Assembly: GCF_000238095.2 (NCBI RefSeq)
Contig: NZ_JH815225.1
Location: 832,724-896,723, forward strand
DNA from: Peptoanaerobacter stomatis
Lineage (GTDB): Bacteria > Bacillota > Clostridia > Peptostreptococcales > Filifactoraceae
Direction: 5' to 3'
DNA length: 64,000 nucleotides
Position 1 is the stretch's first letter; each line of letters begins with the position of its first letter. The notes under the pieces are model-generated. The model was not told the DNA's origin, made no database searches, and was given only the letters and a program-made list of their open reading frames with translations. A program made the position numbers and the translations under genes. Shown here in pieces: positions 1 through 8,408 of the stretch.

Positions 1-279
1 ACAAATAGAATTTCCTGAATTGGTTCCCATCTGTAAGTATGAAATCGGGAAGAGATCACTTTTCCCCATGATACGCTCCATAGCAATCGAATCATAATCA
101 TTAAGCAACTTTCTTCTTGATTTCAGAGTATTATCTTTAATATCAATTTTTTCAAGATTAGAATTCCTTTTGGAATCGTTTTCAACGAAACGTTTCAAAG
201 CCTGCTCCTGAATTTGATCCTGTCTTGCTTCAAATCTTTCTTTAGAAATTTCCTTTTGTTCGATAATACCTCGCAACAT
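1..279 (-). CDS. N-terminus of a probable trypsin-like serine protease (cut by window edge)
   Basis: The first 93 codons are open and run off the left edge. A good ribosome binding site (GAAAGGAG) precedes the ATG. The N-terminus is charged and coiled; near residues 78-88 it reads DLFPISYLQMG, which I associate with the region just before the catalytic domain of bacterial trypsin-like peptidase/effector proteins. No catalytic residue is inside the window, so the function is inferred from this short stretch only. It lies outside the left attachment core, so it is flank rather than element 1 cargo. Confidence 0.5.
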   Translation of the reverse strand, partial: MLRGIIEQKEISKERFEARQDQIQEQALKRFVENDSKRNSNLEKIDIKDNTLKSRRKLLNDYDSIAMERIMGKSDLFPISYLQMGTNSGNSIC

Positions 280-552
280 AAAGATCACTCCTTTCATTTA
301 TAAACATTATTAAAAGATAAAACAAAGTTTTAATAATTGAAATAACAGCTATATTTCACAGTTTTAACAACTCATATTGTCATATCGCATAAATATTATA
401 AATTTTATAGAAATGAAACCTAAACTTTTAATAAAAACATATTATATTATACTACATAATACTACATAATTTCCTTTATTACAATAAATTCCACATTTTT
501 TCAATAAAATTATTTGCTCTTCTCAATAAATTGAGCAAGAAATTCCATGAAT

Positions 553-801
553 TTAAAGAGAATCTGATAAAGATACCAATGAAAAATATGCTCCTATGCT
601 ATTAGCAATTAAATAAACTTTATTATATTTAGGAATGATTGAATTAAAATAATTACTAAACTCTATTATTGTATCCCAAGGCTTTTCTGATTTATAATCA
701 AATCCAATTATTTCAAAACTGTCATCCAAAAATTCCCTATAGCGATTTTATTCTTCTGCGGTACCATCCTTACCATGAACATATATAACAACATTTTTCA
801 T
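553..801 (-). pseudogene. Broken alpha/beta-hydrolase gene remnant
   Basis: Reading from the ATG at 801, the frame gives MKNVVIYVHGKDGTAEE, then TAA at 748-750. It continues in the same frame for 64 codons (…EIIGFDYKSEKPWDTI… then NSIGAYFSL) to a second stop at 553. The HGKDG segment matches the oxyanion-hole end of small serine hydrolases and NSIGA matches a G/N-x-S-x-G nucleophile elbow. The gene is therefore both interrupted and cut off just after the nucleophile, losing the acid and His. It is a decayed chromosomal gene left of the array. The A+T-rich 270 bp between it and the protease gene shows a 10-bp tandem duplication near 460 but no gene. Confidence 0.6.
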
Positions 802-848
802 TTTAATTTACCTCTATAAATTCTAATTTGTCACTCTCTGCTTCCACA

Positions 849-879
849 AAAGCCTTCCATCCAAACGATGGAAGGCTTT
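849..879. terminator. 13-bp hairpin, possible terminator remnant
   Basis: Perfect 13-bp inverted repeat (849-861 with 867-879) around a 5-nt loop. Neither side carries a clear T run, so termination is only a guess. It sits between the hydrolase remnant and the left attachment core. Confidence 0.4.
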
Positions 880-1025
880 AAAGAATTCACCTAAATTCAA
901 CAACTCCCTGTTGAACCTATTATTTCAGCTTTTTAGTATCAAAATAGTATCACCAAGGCAGTTTTCACGCTTTCAAGTCTATAGAACCCTGCGTTTTCAA
1001 TGGTTCTATAACAGAAACTTTTTTG

Positions 1026-1045
1026 TATCTGTTATTCCCACTCTT
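1026..1045 (-). other. Left attachment core (att 1), guaA 3'-end-like
   Basis: On the minus strand it contains GAGTGGGAATAA, the last codons of GMP synthase (E-W-E-stop). It matches the core at 26896-26915 at 19 of 20 positions and, more loosely, the core at 20425-20438. The guaA 3' end is a known integration site for genomic islands in Bacillota. No guaA gene is attached here, as expected for the distal end of an element. Confidence 0.75.
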
Positions 1046-1146
1046 CATATAAAGCCTGCTACCAATTACAAAATAAGCATTTACGGGACTTTCATTTGCA
1101 CCCATTCTATAATTTTGCAGTTTTTATATGTGTTTTTTTATCAAAA

Positions 1147-1164
1147 TACTTCAAAAGTACTTCA
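1147..1164 (+). repeat. Integrase arm-type repeat pair, left end of element 1
   Basis: Two copies of TACTTCA with an 11-bp period, 101 bp inside the left core. The same pair recurs at 20347-20365, 59 bp inside the right core. This is the usual layout of arm sites for tyrosine integrases. Confidence 0.65.
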
Positions 1165-1190
1165 TGATACTGCAAATGAAATATCTTTGA

Positions 1191-2675
1191 TTATTCTATT
1201 CTGTTTATCTTATCAAGTATATACTCAATCCATAGTTTGTTCTCAATAGTCCTCTGACCATCTACATTGCAAACTGTTATATTATCTGTTTTTTCGATTA
1301 TAAGCCGTTCTACGATTTCTTCTTCTGAGGTATTCCTACCTACTATTATTACTTTTTTGTCATCATCATTAACCAATGTTCTAATGATGCCGTTAATGTG
1401 CTCATCATCTTTATTAAATCCGAAGCCTACTATAACAATATAGTCAGCTTCTTTCCAATCTCTATATAAATCTACATATTCACAAGATTTGAAAATAGAA
1501 GTCATAGGTTTTGTTCCACTTTGAGTAAACAGTAACGGAACAATAAATCTGCCACCCAAATTCTCTTTTGTATCTATTTTATTTAAATATGGATCATACC
1601 ACTGAGCCACAGAACCGTTTAAATAGGTAATGTCTTCCTTAAGTTTTTCTATAATTATCTTATTATAATTTGTTGTCGCAATCTTAGCGACTTCTATCCT
1701 CGATTTTTCAATGCTATCCTTCAAATCATCATAGTATCCTATATTAGTTATATTCAACAGAAGATTCTGCTCTATATAATTTTTGACAGTCAACAAAAAT
1801 ATAGATATCTTACAAAACTTTGCCCACTCATTTTTAGGACAATACAAATAATGCCAATTAGAATCAATTAAAGATTTATAATCTAATACCGATGAAAAAA
1901 TATCTTCTAGTATATACTTCGCAAAATATACTATTTTTGACTGATCATCTAAAGACTCCATATTTGCACTTTTAAAATTATCATATAAATACTCTACCCC
2001 AATCACTCCTGCTGATTGATAATTTAACCTTAGGACCTCTCCTATATCATCAAATAAATCAATTTCCTCGTCTTTTTTCTTAAAAAGATTGTCATTAATA
2101 TTTTTAACCAAACTGGACCCTAATGCACCAATTTGCAGTTGTAAAATTGAAACAATAATTTTTTTAAGTTCTGATTGCAGATTGCTGCGCAGTTCTTTCC
2201 CTTTATAAATTAATAAGAGCGCAGAAAAATAATGACTCTTAAAGATCTTATTTCCTTCATTCAAGGCTGGATTAAATGATACACTATTATTTAATTGACA
2301 ATCGCTTACCTTTCTTTTCAAGATATTATATATTATTTCATCTATGTTCCCTATATGGTTTTTTCCTTTTTCAGCATAAGAGTCAAAAGCGTTCAAATTG
2401 CTAATGATATATTCACGTTTGTGTTCAAGAGTATCTTTTACTATATTCTCAATTACAGATTTTCCATATGTACTTACGCTTCTTGTTTCATAATCCTCTG
2501 GCAACCAATTTCCTGCATACTTAGTTGTATTATCTATGGAATCCCTCATTTCAATAAATTCTTTTTTACTAATAGATACATCTTGTCTAAAAATATCTAA
2601 AGCAAACTTTCCACCTGTGGGTAGACCATAACAAATCTCTGCTCCTGCACCAAATAAAAACCCTATTTTTGCCAT
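1191..2675 (-). CDS. SIR2-like protein, probable NAD-linked defence effector
   Basis: 494 residues. The N-terminus reads GFLFGAGAEICYGLPTG, a SIR2-type Rossmann glycine motif. Further on are TTNYN (SIR2 T-x-N-Y-D class), YLNGSV, and near the C-terminus YIVIVGFGFNKDDEHIN, typical of bacterial SIR2-like defence proteins. Such proteins deplete NAD+ on phage sensing. Oddly, the position that is usually L-H-G (the catalytic His) reads L-N-G here, so NADase activity is uncertain. It follows the type III Res gene by 86 bp with its own strong site (AGGAGGATTT) and is the last gene of the operon. It may be an abortive-infection back-up to the restriction genes or separate cargo. Confidence 0.75.
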   Translation of the reverse strand: MAKIGFLFGAGAEICYGLPTGGKFALDIFRQDVSISKKEFIEMRDSIDNTTKYAGNWLPEDYETRSVSTYGKSVIENIVKDTLEHKREYIISNLNAFDSYAEKGKNHIGNIDEIIYNILKRKVSDCQLNNSVSFNPALNEGNKIFKSHYFSALLLIYKGKELRSNLQSELKKIIVSILQLQIGALGSSLVKNINDNLFKKKDEEIDLFDDIGEVLRLNYQSAGVIGVEYLYDNFKSANMESLDDQSKIVYFAKYILEDIFSSVLDYKSLIDSNWHYLYCPKNEWAKFCKISIFLLTVKNYIEQNLLLNITNIGYYDDLKDSIEKSRIEVAKIATTNYNKIIIEKLKEDITYLNGSVAQWYDPYLNKIDTKENLGGRFIVPLLFTQSGTKPMTSIFKSCEYVDLYRDWKEADYIVIVGFGFNKDDEHINGIIRTLVNDDDKKVIIVGRNTSEEEIVERLIIEKTDNITVCNVDGQRTIENKLWIEYILDKINRIE

Positions 2676-2761
2676 AAATCCTCCTATTTTCTAATCCTTA
2701 GGTGATATCATTAAATATCATCCAACCAAAAATTCAAAAAATACCTTCCACTTTCATCACA

Positions 2762-5700
2762 TCATTTCATTACCTTTTCAAGCAAAGATTTATAGCTATC
2801 TACAACATCATAGACCACATTCCCATTGCTGATTGCCTTAAAGTGTTCTCTTGCGCAGTGGATTTTGGATTCTTCAATAAGACGAAGCTGCATTGAGTTC
2901 ATAGAACCTTTCGTTTCTGCAATGAAGTAAATATGTTTGATATTGCCCTCGTAAAATGCTATTGCCCAGTCTGGATTATACTTTCCAACTGGAGTACTAA
3001 TATAAAAACCATCAGGAAGTTTCACATAGACTGCAACATCCTTATTCGTGTCAAGTTCAGTCGCAAAGGACTGCTCATTCGTTGAATCATAAACGAGATG
3101 GTCATAGAGATGCTTCTTTGCCTTCATCGCATTATGCCCAAGACGTCCTTTAATGGTCAGATCTGTAAACACAGTAGTATCATACTTCTCGTCCATTACA
3201 TCATAGGTAATATGCTCAATAATAGCCGTCGCCTTTTCATCATTGATAAGCCCTGCTGCTTTTATAATAAACTCTTCCGGATTAAGCTTAAACTGATCAA
3301 ATACATAAGCGTCTATTCCTTGAAGTATCTGAATAATTGCTTTTCTCGTAAGTCCAGTCTCATCTACTAATTTCCCTATCAAATCATATTTGATATTGGA
3401 GCTTGCAGATATTGTATGTTTATAATTCTCGATTTCTTCTTTGACAAAAGCAGCCCCGCTCATCAGCTCCTCTTTTGAACGAATTTGCTCCATTGCACCT
3501 GTTTCGACTTTAAAGTATATCTTGGAAACATTCAGCTTCTTATCCAAGGATGCGATCGCCTTCTGAACGAGTTCATCCGTGTCGAAGTCAACCACATAGA
3601 CAGACTTGGAATTGATTTGAGACCACAGCGCCTTGAACTCTGGCATAGCGAGTTTATCCTCATCTACAGAAAGCTCAACATTATTTTTACGCGCATCTTC
3701 CGGCTGCATAGCTCTACTGTCATAGATAGAATCAATAATTGCAATGACGGACGGAGCCGAATCAGCTACTTCATCCGCAATTTTTATATCCCCATTTGCT
3801 TTGTCTTCATAATATTTATCTGTGAGAACACCTTTTTTATCGATATAGCCATTCACGATTAAATCAAAGTGAATTGCTCTGCCTGTATCTCCATCAACAA
3901 CCTGCTCATTCCCCTTATCGTCCTTAATGACTTTCCCGATAAAAAGTTCTGCAGTAACAGCCTTGGGTCTATCCGCAACAGCCTCAGCAAGTTCGCTCTG
4001 AAGACCTTTCGCAAAACTGTCATAACTTTCGCTCGCAATGACCGTCAGTACATTCACATTGTGGACATCACCTCCAAGGACATTAGTATCCATACGCTCA
4101 CCATCTTGATTTACACAAAGACGAAGCCCTCTACCCACTTCCTGCCTTTTACGCACATCACTGCTACTCTGCTTTAAAGTACAAATCTGGAATACGTTAG
4201 GGTTGTCCCATCCTTCACGAAGCGCAGAGTGTGAGAAGATAAAACGTACTGGAGACTTCTTCGGATTTCTATCAAGAAGAAGCTCTTTATTTTTCATAAT
4301 AAGGTCGTATGCATCAACGTCATCGGTCGTTGTTTCTTTACGTGCAACCTTACTATCAATCATCTTTCCTTTTTTATCGATAGAGAAATAGCCTGCATGT
4401 GTCTTATCTGCAGAGATAGCAGAAAGGTACTTCATGTAGTCGTCTTCGCCCATACCAATTTGAAGATTACCAATGACATCCTTATATTCTTCCTCGAACA
4501 TCTCGGCATAACTACCATTCATTGGCTGACCAGCTGCGTCGTACTGCTTGTACTTGGCAACTTCATCAATAAAGAACAGCGAAAGAACTTTAATGCCTTT
4601 ATAGAACAATTCTCTTTCTCTCTGAATATGAGAAAGAATAGTTTCTCTAATCTGGATGCGGCGAAGCTGGTCTTCGCTTACTTTTCCAATTACATCACCT
4701 GCATAAAGTTTAATACCATTGATAAATTCTACAGAGTCGTCACGTCCATCAATTCTGGATACAACGAATCCTTGCTTATACTCTTCCATCTGACCGGAAT
4801 TATCATAAAGGTTATACCCTTCTGAAACAGTACGAGTAATCTTTCTGATTCCGGTTGAACCCTTCGTATCAAACTGAATTGTCGCTGTAGGTGCAGCTTT
4901 AGAAAGATTGATGCTTTCTAAATAAATATAGCTTTCAGTCGCTGTGCTGCCGGATTCCGTGATCCCCTTCACAGCGATTTTCTTAACAAGGCGTTTATTG
5001 TAAGCCTCCATCGCATCTAGGCGATAAATCATATTATATATGCTATCGCTCTTGTGGGTCGCAGAATAACGAAGGGTCATTAAAGGATTAAACTGCTTTA
5101 AGTTTTCCTTTGTCTGCTTACCTTCTACAGACTGTGGCTCATCAATAATCAAAATTGGATTTGTCTTTGCGATAATATCAATTGGACGACGGGAACGAAA
5201 CTCATCCAAATTCATATAAATACGTCTCGCATCCTTACCCTTGGCATTGAAAGCCTGAGAATTGATGATCATTACATTGATGGAGCTATCGGATGCAAAT
5301 CTGTCGATTTCTGTAAGCTGGGAGGAGTTATAGATAAAGAAACGTATCTTCTTTCCATACTCCTCGGCAAAATGCTCCTGCGTAATCTGAAAGGATTTAT
5401 ACACCCCTTCACGGATAGCGATGCTTGGTACGACAACGATAAACTTACTCCATCCGTAGTGCTTGTTCAGCTCATACATTGTCTTGATATAAGTATAGGT
5501 TTTTCCGACACCGGTCTCCATTTCAATCGTCAGATTATATCTACCTTCCAGTTTATGAGAAGGCTCAATTTGATGCACTCTCTGTAATTTTTGTATATGA
5601 TCCAAAATAATATGATCATTCAGTTCCGGAATGATTTTCTGATTGCTCCAGCCGGTAAAATCCTCTTCTTCTGAAATGGTTTGCTGATATACTCCAGAAC

Positions 5701-5809
5701 CCTTATCCATCATATAGGAAGGTGTTAAATAAGGCTGTCCAGCAAAAACATCAACTACAGCTTTGGCAGCATCCGCTTGGAATTTCTGATGTTTAAATTG
5801 TAGTTTCAT
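2762..5809 (-). CDS. Type III restriction enzyme, Res (helicase-nuclease) subunit
   Basis: 1015 residues, full length for the family. Superfamily 2 helicase motifs are visible: Walker A METGVGKTY, DEPQ in ILIIDEPQSVEG, motif III YSATHK, and motif VI region QEVGRGLRL. The C-terminus has a PD-(D/E)xK nuclease signature (NPDWAI … FIAETKG). With the Mod protein it should cut DNA with unmodified, head-to-head sites after ATP-driven movement or sliding. The start lies 11 bp downstream of the Mod stop, so the two are co-translated. No frame disruption is seen. Confidence 0.93.
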   Translation of the reverse strand: MKLQFKHQKFQADAAKAVVDVFAGQPYLTPSYMMDKGSGVYQQTISEEEDFTGWSNQKIIPELNDHIILDHIQKLQRVHQIEPSHKLEGRYNLTIEMETGVGKTYTYIKTMYELNKHYGWSKFIVVVPSIAIREGVYKSFQITQEHFAEEYGKKIRFFIYNSSQLTEIDRFASDSSINVMIINSQAFNAKGKDARRIYMNLDEFRSRRPIDIIAKTNPILIIDEPQSVEGKQTKENLKQFNPLMTLRYSATHKSDSIYNMIYRLDAMEAYNKRLVKKIAVKGITESGSTATESYIYLESINLSKAAPTATIQFDTKGSTGIRKITRTVSEGYNLYDNSGQMEEYKQGFVVSRIDGRDDSVEFINGIKLYAGDVIGKVSEDQLRRIQIRETILSHIQRERELFYKGIKVLSLFFIDEVAKYKQYDAAGQPMNGSYAEMFEEEYKDVIGNLQIGMGEDDYMKYLSAISADKTHAGYFSIDKKGKMIDSKVARKETTTDDVDAYDLIMKNKELLLDRNPKKSPVRFIFSHSALREGWDNPNVFQICTLKQSSSDVRKRQEVGRGLRLCVNQDGERMDTNVLGGDVHNVNVLTVIASESYDSFAKGLQSELAEAVADRPKAVTAELFIGKVIKDDKGNEQVVDGDTGRAIHFDLIVNGYIDKKGVLTDKYYEDKANGDIKIADEVADSAPSVIAIIDSIYDSRAMQPEDARKNNVELSVDEDKLAMPEFKALWSQINSKSVYVVDFDTDELVQKAIASLDKKLNVSKIYFKVETGAMEQIRSKEELMSGAAFVKEEIENYKHTISASSNIKYDLIGKLVDETGLTRKAIIQILQGIDAYVFDQFKLNPEEFIIKAAGLINDEKATAIIEHITYDVMDEKYDTTVFTDLTIKGRLGHNAMKAKKHLYDHLVYDSTNEQSFATELDTNKDVAVYVKLPDGFYISTPVGKYNPDWAIAFYEGNIKHIYFIAETKGSMNSMQLRLIEESKIHCAREHFKAISNGNVVYDVVDSYKSLLEKVMK

Positions 5810-5820
5810 AACCGCCCTCC

Positions 5821-7737
5821 TTAAATGACTTTTACTCTTGTATCCGGTGCTAAAAGTTTAAACATTTCTCCTACATTGATTTTCGAAGGACTGTCCGCAA
5901 AACTACTATCACGGAACACCGCCCGAAGGGGCTGTTTCTTGGCGATTTCCTTGATTACGCTATCAGGAACGTTCTCATCGAAGCATGCAATAAGGTCTCC
6001 ATCGTTATAATTATGAACTGTGCATCCCTCTATCAGTTCTAAGCTATAAGGCAGTGATAAAGGAAGTCCCCACTCAAGAAGGCAGCCAAACAACAGGTCA
6101 AGGTCATTACGGTCGGATTTAACATTGGATTCAAGCATTGAAAGCAAGTCCTGACTGTATTCTGCCGGGCTGTAGTAAACATCGTTCATGTTACTATCAG
6201 CTACTTTAAACACTCTGAATCCTGTATCCAAATCCTGTGTTGTCAACGGATTTTCGTCTTTAATTTTTCTTCCGGCGCGTCTTATTCTCTCCTTACCAAT
6301 TTCACAAATATTATGATACCCTGCTTTATATGCTGCAGATTTAGAGTCGCAAGAAGCAGGAATCTGTGCAAGAATAAACTTTCTTTCTCCCATGTCCTCA
6401 GAATTCAACTGCATAATAGCGTGGGCCGATGTTGCAGAACCAGAAAAGAAGTCTAAAATAATATCATCTTTTTCAGTAAACAACTTTATAATATCGTGCA
6501 TCAAATATAAAGATTTTGGGAAATCAAATGTTTTAACTCCTAACAAATCATCCAATATCTTTGTTCCAAAGTGAAATCCGTGGTACTTTTTATTTATCCA
6601 ATGAGTTTTGATTACTTGGTCTTCTCTCAATTTTTCATAGATATATATTTTGCTGGATTCTTTCTGTGCTAAGATATCGCCTGCTGCAATTCTGTCAGCG
6701 CAAGTCTCTTTTGTTGTTTTCCAAGTTCTCTCAACACCGGTTTCTGTAATAGGATATACTGGAACTGCATCGGCTAACTCATCAACACTGACCTTACTTA
6801 AATCCTTTGCTGCCCAAATCGGATACCAAAAATCCGGTTTAGCTTCTCTTGTTGCATATTTACCATCCGCAAGTCGAATGAAATTTTTCAAACGATAAGC
6901 TCCATTTTCATCGCGCATATCAAACAGCGCAACTTGCTCATCATCAAGTGCCACCTTACGAATTCTGGCCTTTCTGTCGTCTTTTATGTATAGAAGCATA
7001 AATTCATTGCTAGGCCCGATATATTTTGCTTGATTTCTTCCTTCAGGCTTATGAACAACAGAAATAATGCCTATTCTATTTGAAAAACCAAATATTTCGT
7101 CGCATATTTCACCAAGATTGAAAAGTTCATTATGGTCAATCGCTATTGCAAAAAATCCGTCATCCGCCATTAAATTTTTAGCTACCTTAATACGGGAATA
7201 CATCATACTAAGCCAATCTGAATGAAAACGTCCATTGCTTTCTGTGTTAGTAAACAGATAATTTCCATCTTCATCCATTCCAATTTCTTCGTCATATTCA
7301 TCCTGAGATACACTGTAATCATTTTTATAAAGAATATTATTTCCAGTATTATATGGAGGGTCAATGTACACAAGTTTGATTTTACCAAGGTAACTCTCTT
7401 GCAAAAGCTTTAGCACCTCTAGATTGTCACCTTCAATATACAGATTTTCTGTAGTATACCAATCAACACTTTCATTAGGATATGGACGCAAGGTCTTTCT
7501 AATAGGACTATTGGCATCAATAATAGCACTCTTCTTGCCAACCCAGCTAAGTTCGTAAGCCTCTTCGCCCTCAATCGCTTCTCCTAATAAAGTCTGTCTA
7601 AGCAATTCAAAATTAATTGCTTTCTTAAGTTTCCCGTTTTCATCAACAGTTTCTGTTATACACTCAGGAAATATCTTTTCAATTTTTTCAATATTTCGAG
7701 CTGATACATCAACTGATTCCATTCTCATTTTGTCCAT
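5821..7737 (-). CDS. Type III modification subunit, Mod (adenine-N6 DNA methyltransferase)
   Basis: 638 residues. The catalytic motif DPPYNTGN (residues about 125-132) precedes the SAM-binding motif DFFSGSATSAHA, the beta-class order typical of type III Mod proteins. The central region between them should hold the target recognition domain, so the recognised sequence cannot be read. It begins directly after the DUF4391 stop codon, with GGAGG overlapping the end of that gene. It protects host DNA and supplies specificity to Res. Confidence 0.93.
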   Translation of the reverse strand: MDKMRMESVDVSARNIEKIEKIFPECITETVDENGKLKKAINFELLRQTLLGEAIEGEEAYELSWVGKKSAIIDANSPIRKTLRPYPNESVDWYTTENLYIEGDNLEVLKLLQESYLGKIKLVYIDPPYNTGNNILYKNDYSVSQDEYDEEIGMDEDGNYLFTNTESNGRFHSDWLSMMYSRIKVAKNLMADDGFFAIAIDHNELFNLGEICDEIFGFSNRIGIISVVHKPEGRNQAKYIGPSNEFMLLYIKDDRKARIRKVALDDEQVALFDMRDENGAYRLKNFIRLADGKYATREAKPDFWYPIWAAKDLSKVSVDELADAVPVYPITETGVERTWKTTKETCADRIAAGDILAQKESSKIYIYEKLREDQVIKTHWINKKYHGFHFGTKILDDLLGVKTFDFPKSLYLMHDIIKLFTEKDDIILDFFSGSATSAHAIMQLNSEDMGERKFILAQIPASCDSKSAAYKAGYHNICEIGKERIRRAGRKIKDENPLTTQDLDTGFRVFKVADSNMNDVYYSPAEYSQDLLSMLESNVKSDRNDLDLLFGCLLEWGLPLSLPYSLELIEGCTVHNYNDGDLIACFDENVPDSVIKEIAKKQPLRAVFRDSSFADSPSKINVGEMFKLLAPDTRVKVI

Positions 7738-8391
7738 TTAAAGAACCTCCAATTCCTTCTTTAGCTTCTTTAGCTCAGTATTCATTTGCATCTGTTTATT
7801 AAGCTGCTTTTCCTTACGGATTTTCGCTTGAAGTGCTTCTATTCGCTTCTGCAATTGCTGCTCCAGCTCATCACGAGCAACAGACGCTTTCAGGCTTTCA
7901 CCGGCAGTTTCTGTTTTTAACTTATCACCGGCAATCTGACGCACGAAGTTTTCATAAACTGCATCAACATTCAAGCCTTCCAACTTTAATGGAAGCTCGT
8001 CCTCAGCTAACCATTCTGTGTGGTAATATCCGTTTACTTTAAAAGCCTTATTGCCAGATGCTACAGCCTCTTTGTATCCAATCCACGCTTGATACTTACC
8101 TTTATATTCTAGCAAAAACAGAATATGATATGGAATTTCCTTATCAATCTGTCTTAAAAGACTATCATCGAGTACCGGACTGCTTAATCGAACCTCAAAC
8201 ACCTCCAGTTCCGTTACATCGGTTCCGGCGGCAAGATTTGTTGTGGATATTGCAATCTTATTTTTCCAGTATATTGTATTTACCTGCTCGACAAATATCT
8301 TTTTCAATGCCGGTGAGATGTCCAGATTCTCATAGAATTTCTGTTTTGGAATTCTCTTATTAAATTCTGTAGTTTTTGGCAATCCTATCAT
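7738..8391 (-). CDS. DUF4391-family protein of a helicase/type III operon
   Basis: 217 residues from the ATG at 8391 (MIGLPKTTEFNKRIPK); a longer reading from 8430 would overlap the helicase gene and lacks a better binding site. The body is alpha/beta, with many aromatic and charged residues (IYWKNKIAIS, YQAWIGYKEA). It ends in a Lys/Glu/Gln-rich coiled coil from about residue 165. I recognise the family as DUF4391, which occurs beside SNF2-type helicases and type III methyltransferases; its activity is not known to me. The tight fit between helicase and Mod suggests an adaptor subunit. Confidence 0.75.
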   Translation of the reverse strand: MIGLPKTTEFNKRIPKQKFYENLDISPALKKIFVEQVNTIYWKNKIAISTTNLAAGTDVTELEVFEVRLSSPVLDDSLLRQIDKEIPYHILFLLEYKGKYQAWIGYKEAVASGNKAFKVNGYYHTEWLAEDELPLKLEGLNVDAVYENFVRQIAGDKLKTETAGESLKASVARDELEQQLQKRIEALQAKIRKEKQLNKQMQMNTELKKLKKELEVL

Positions 8392-8408
8392 CGTTTTACC
8401 ACCGCAAC

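Noticed and set aside
911-1249. 112-codon plus-strand frame
   Set aside because: It spans the attachment core, arm repeat and the end of the SIR2-like gene, lacks a binding site and has no protein-like composition.
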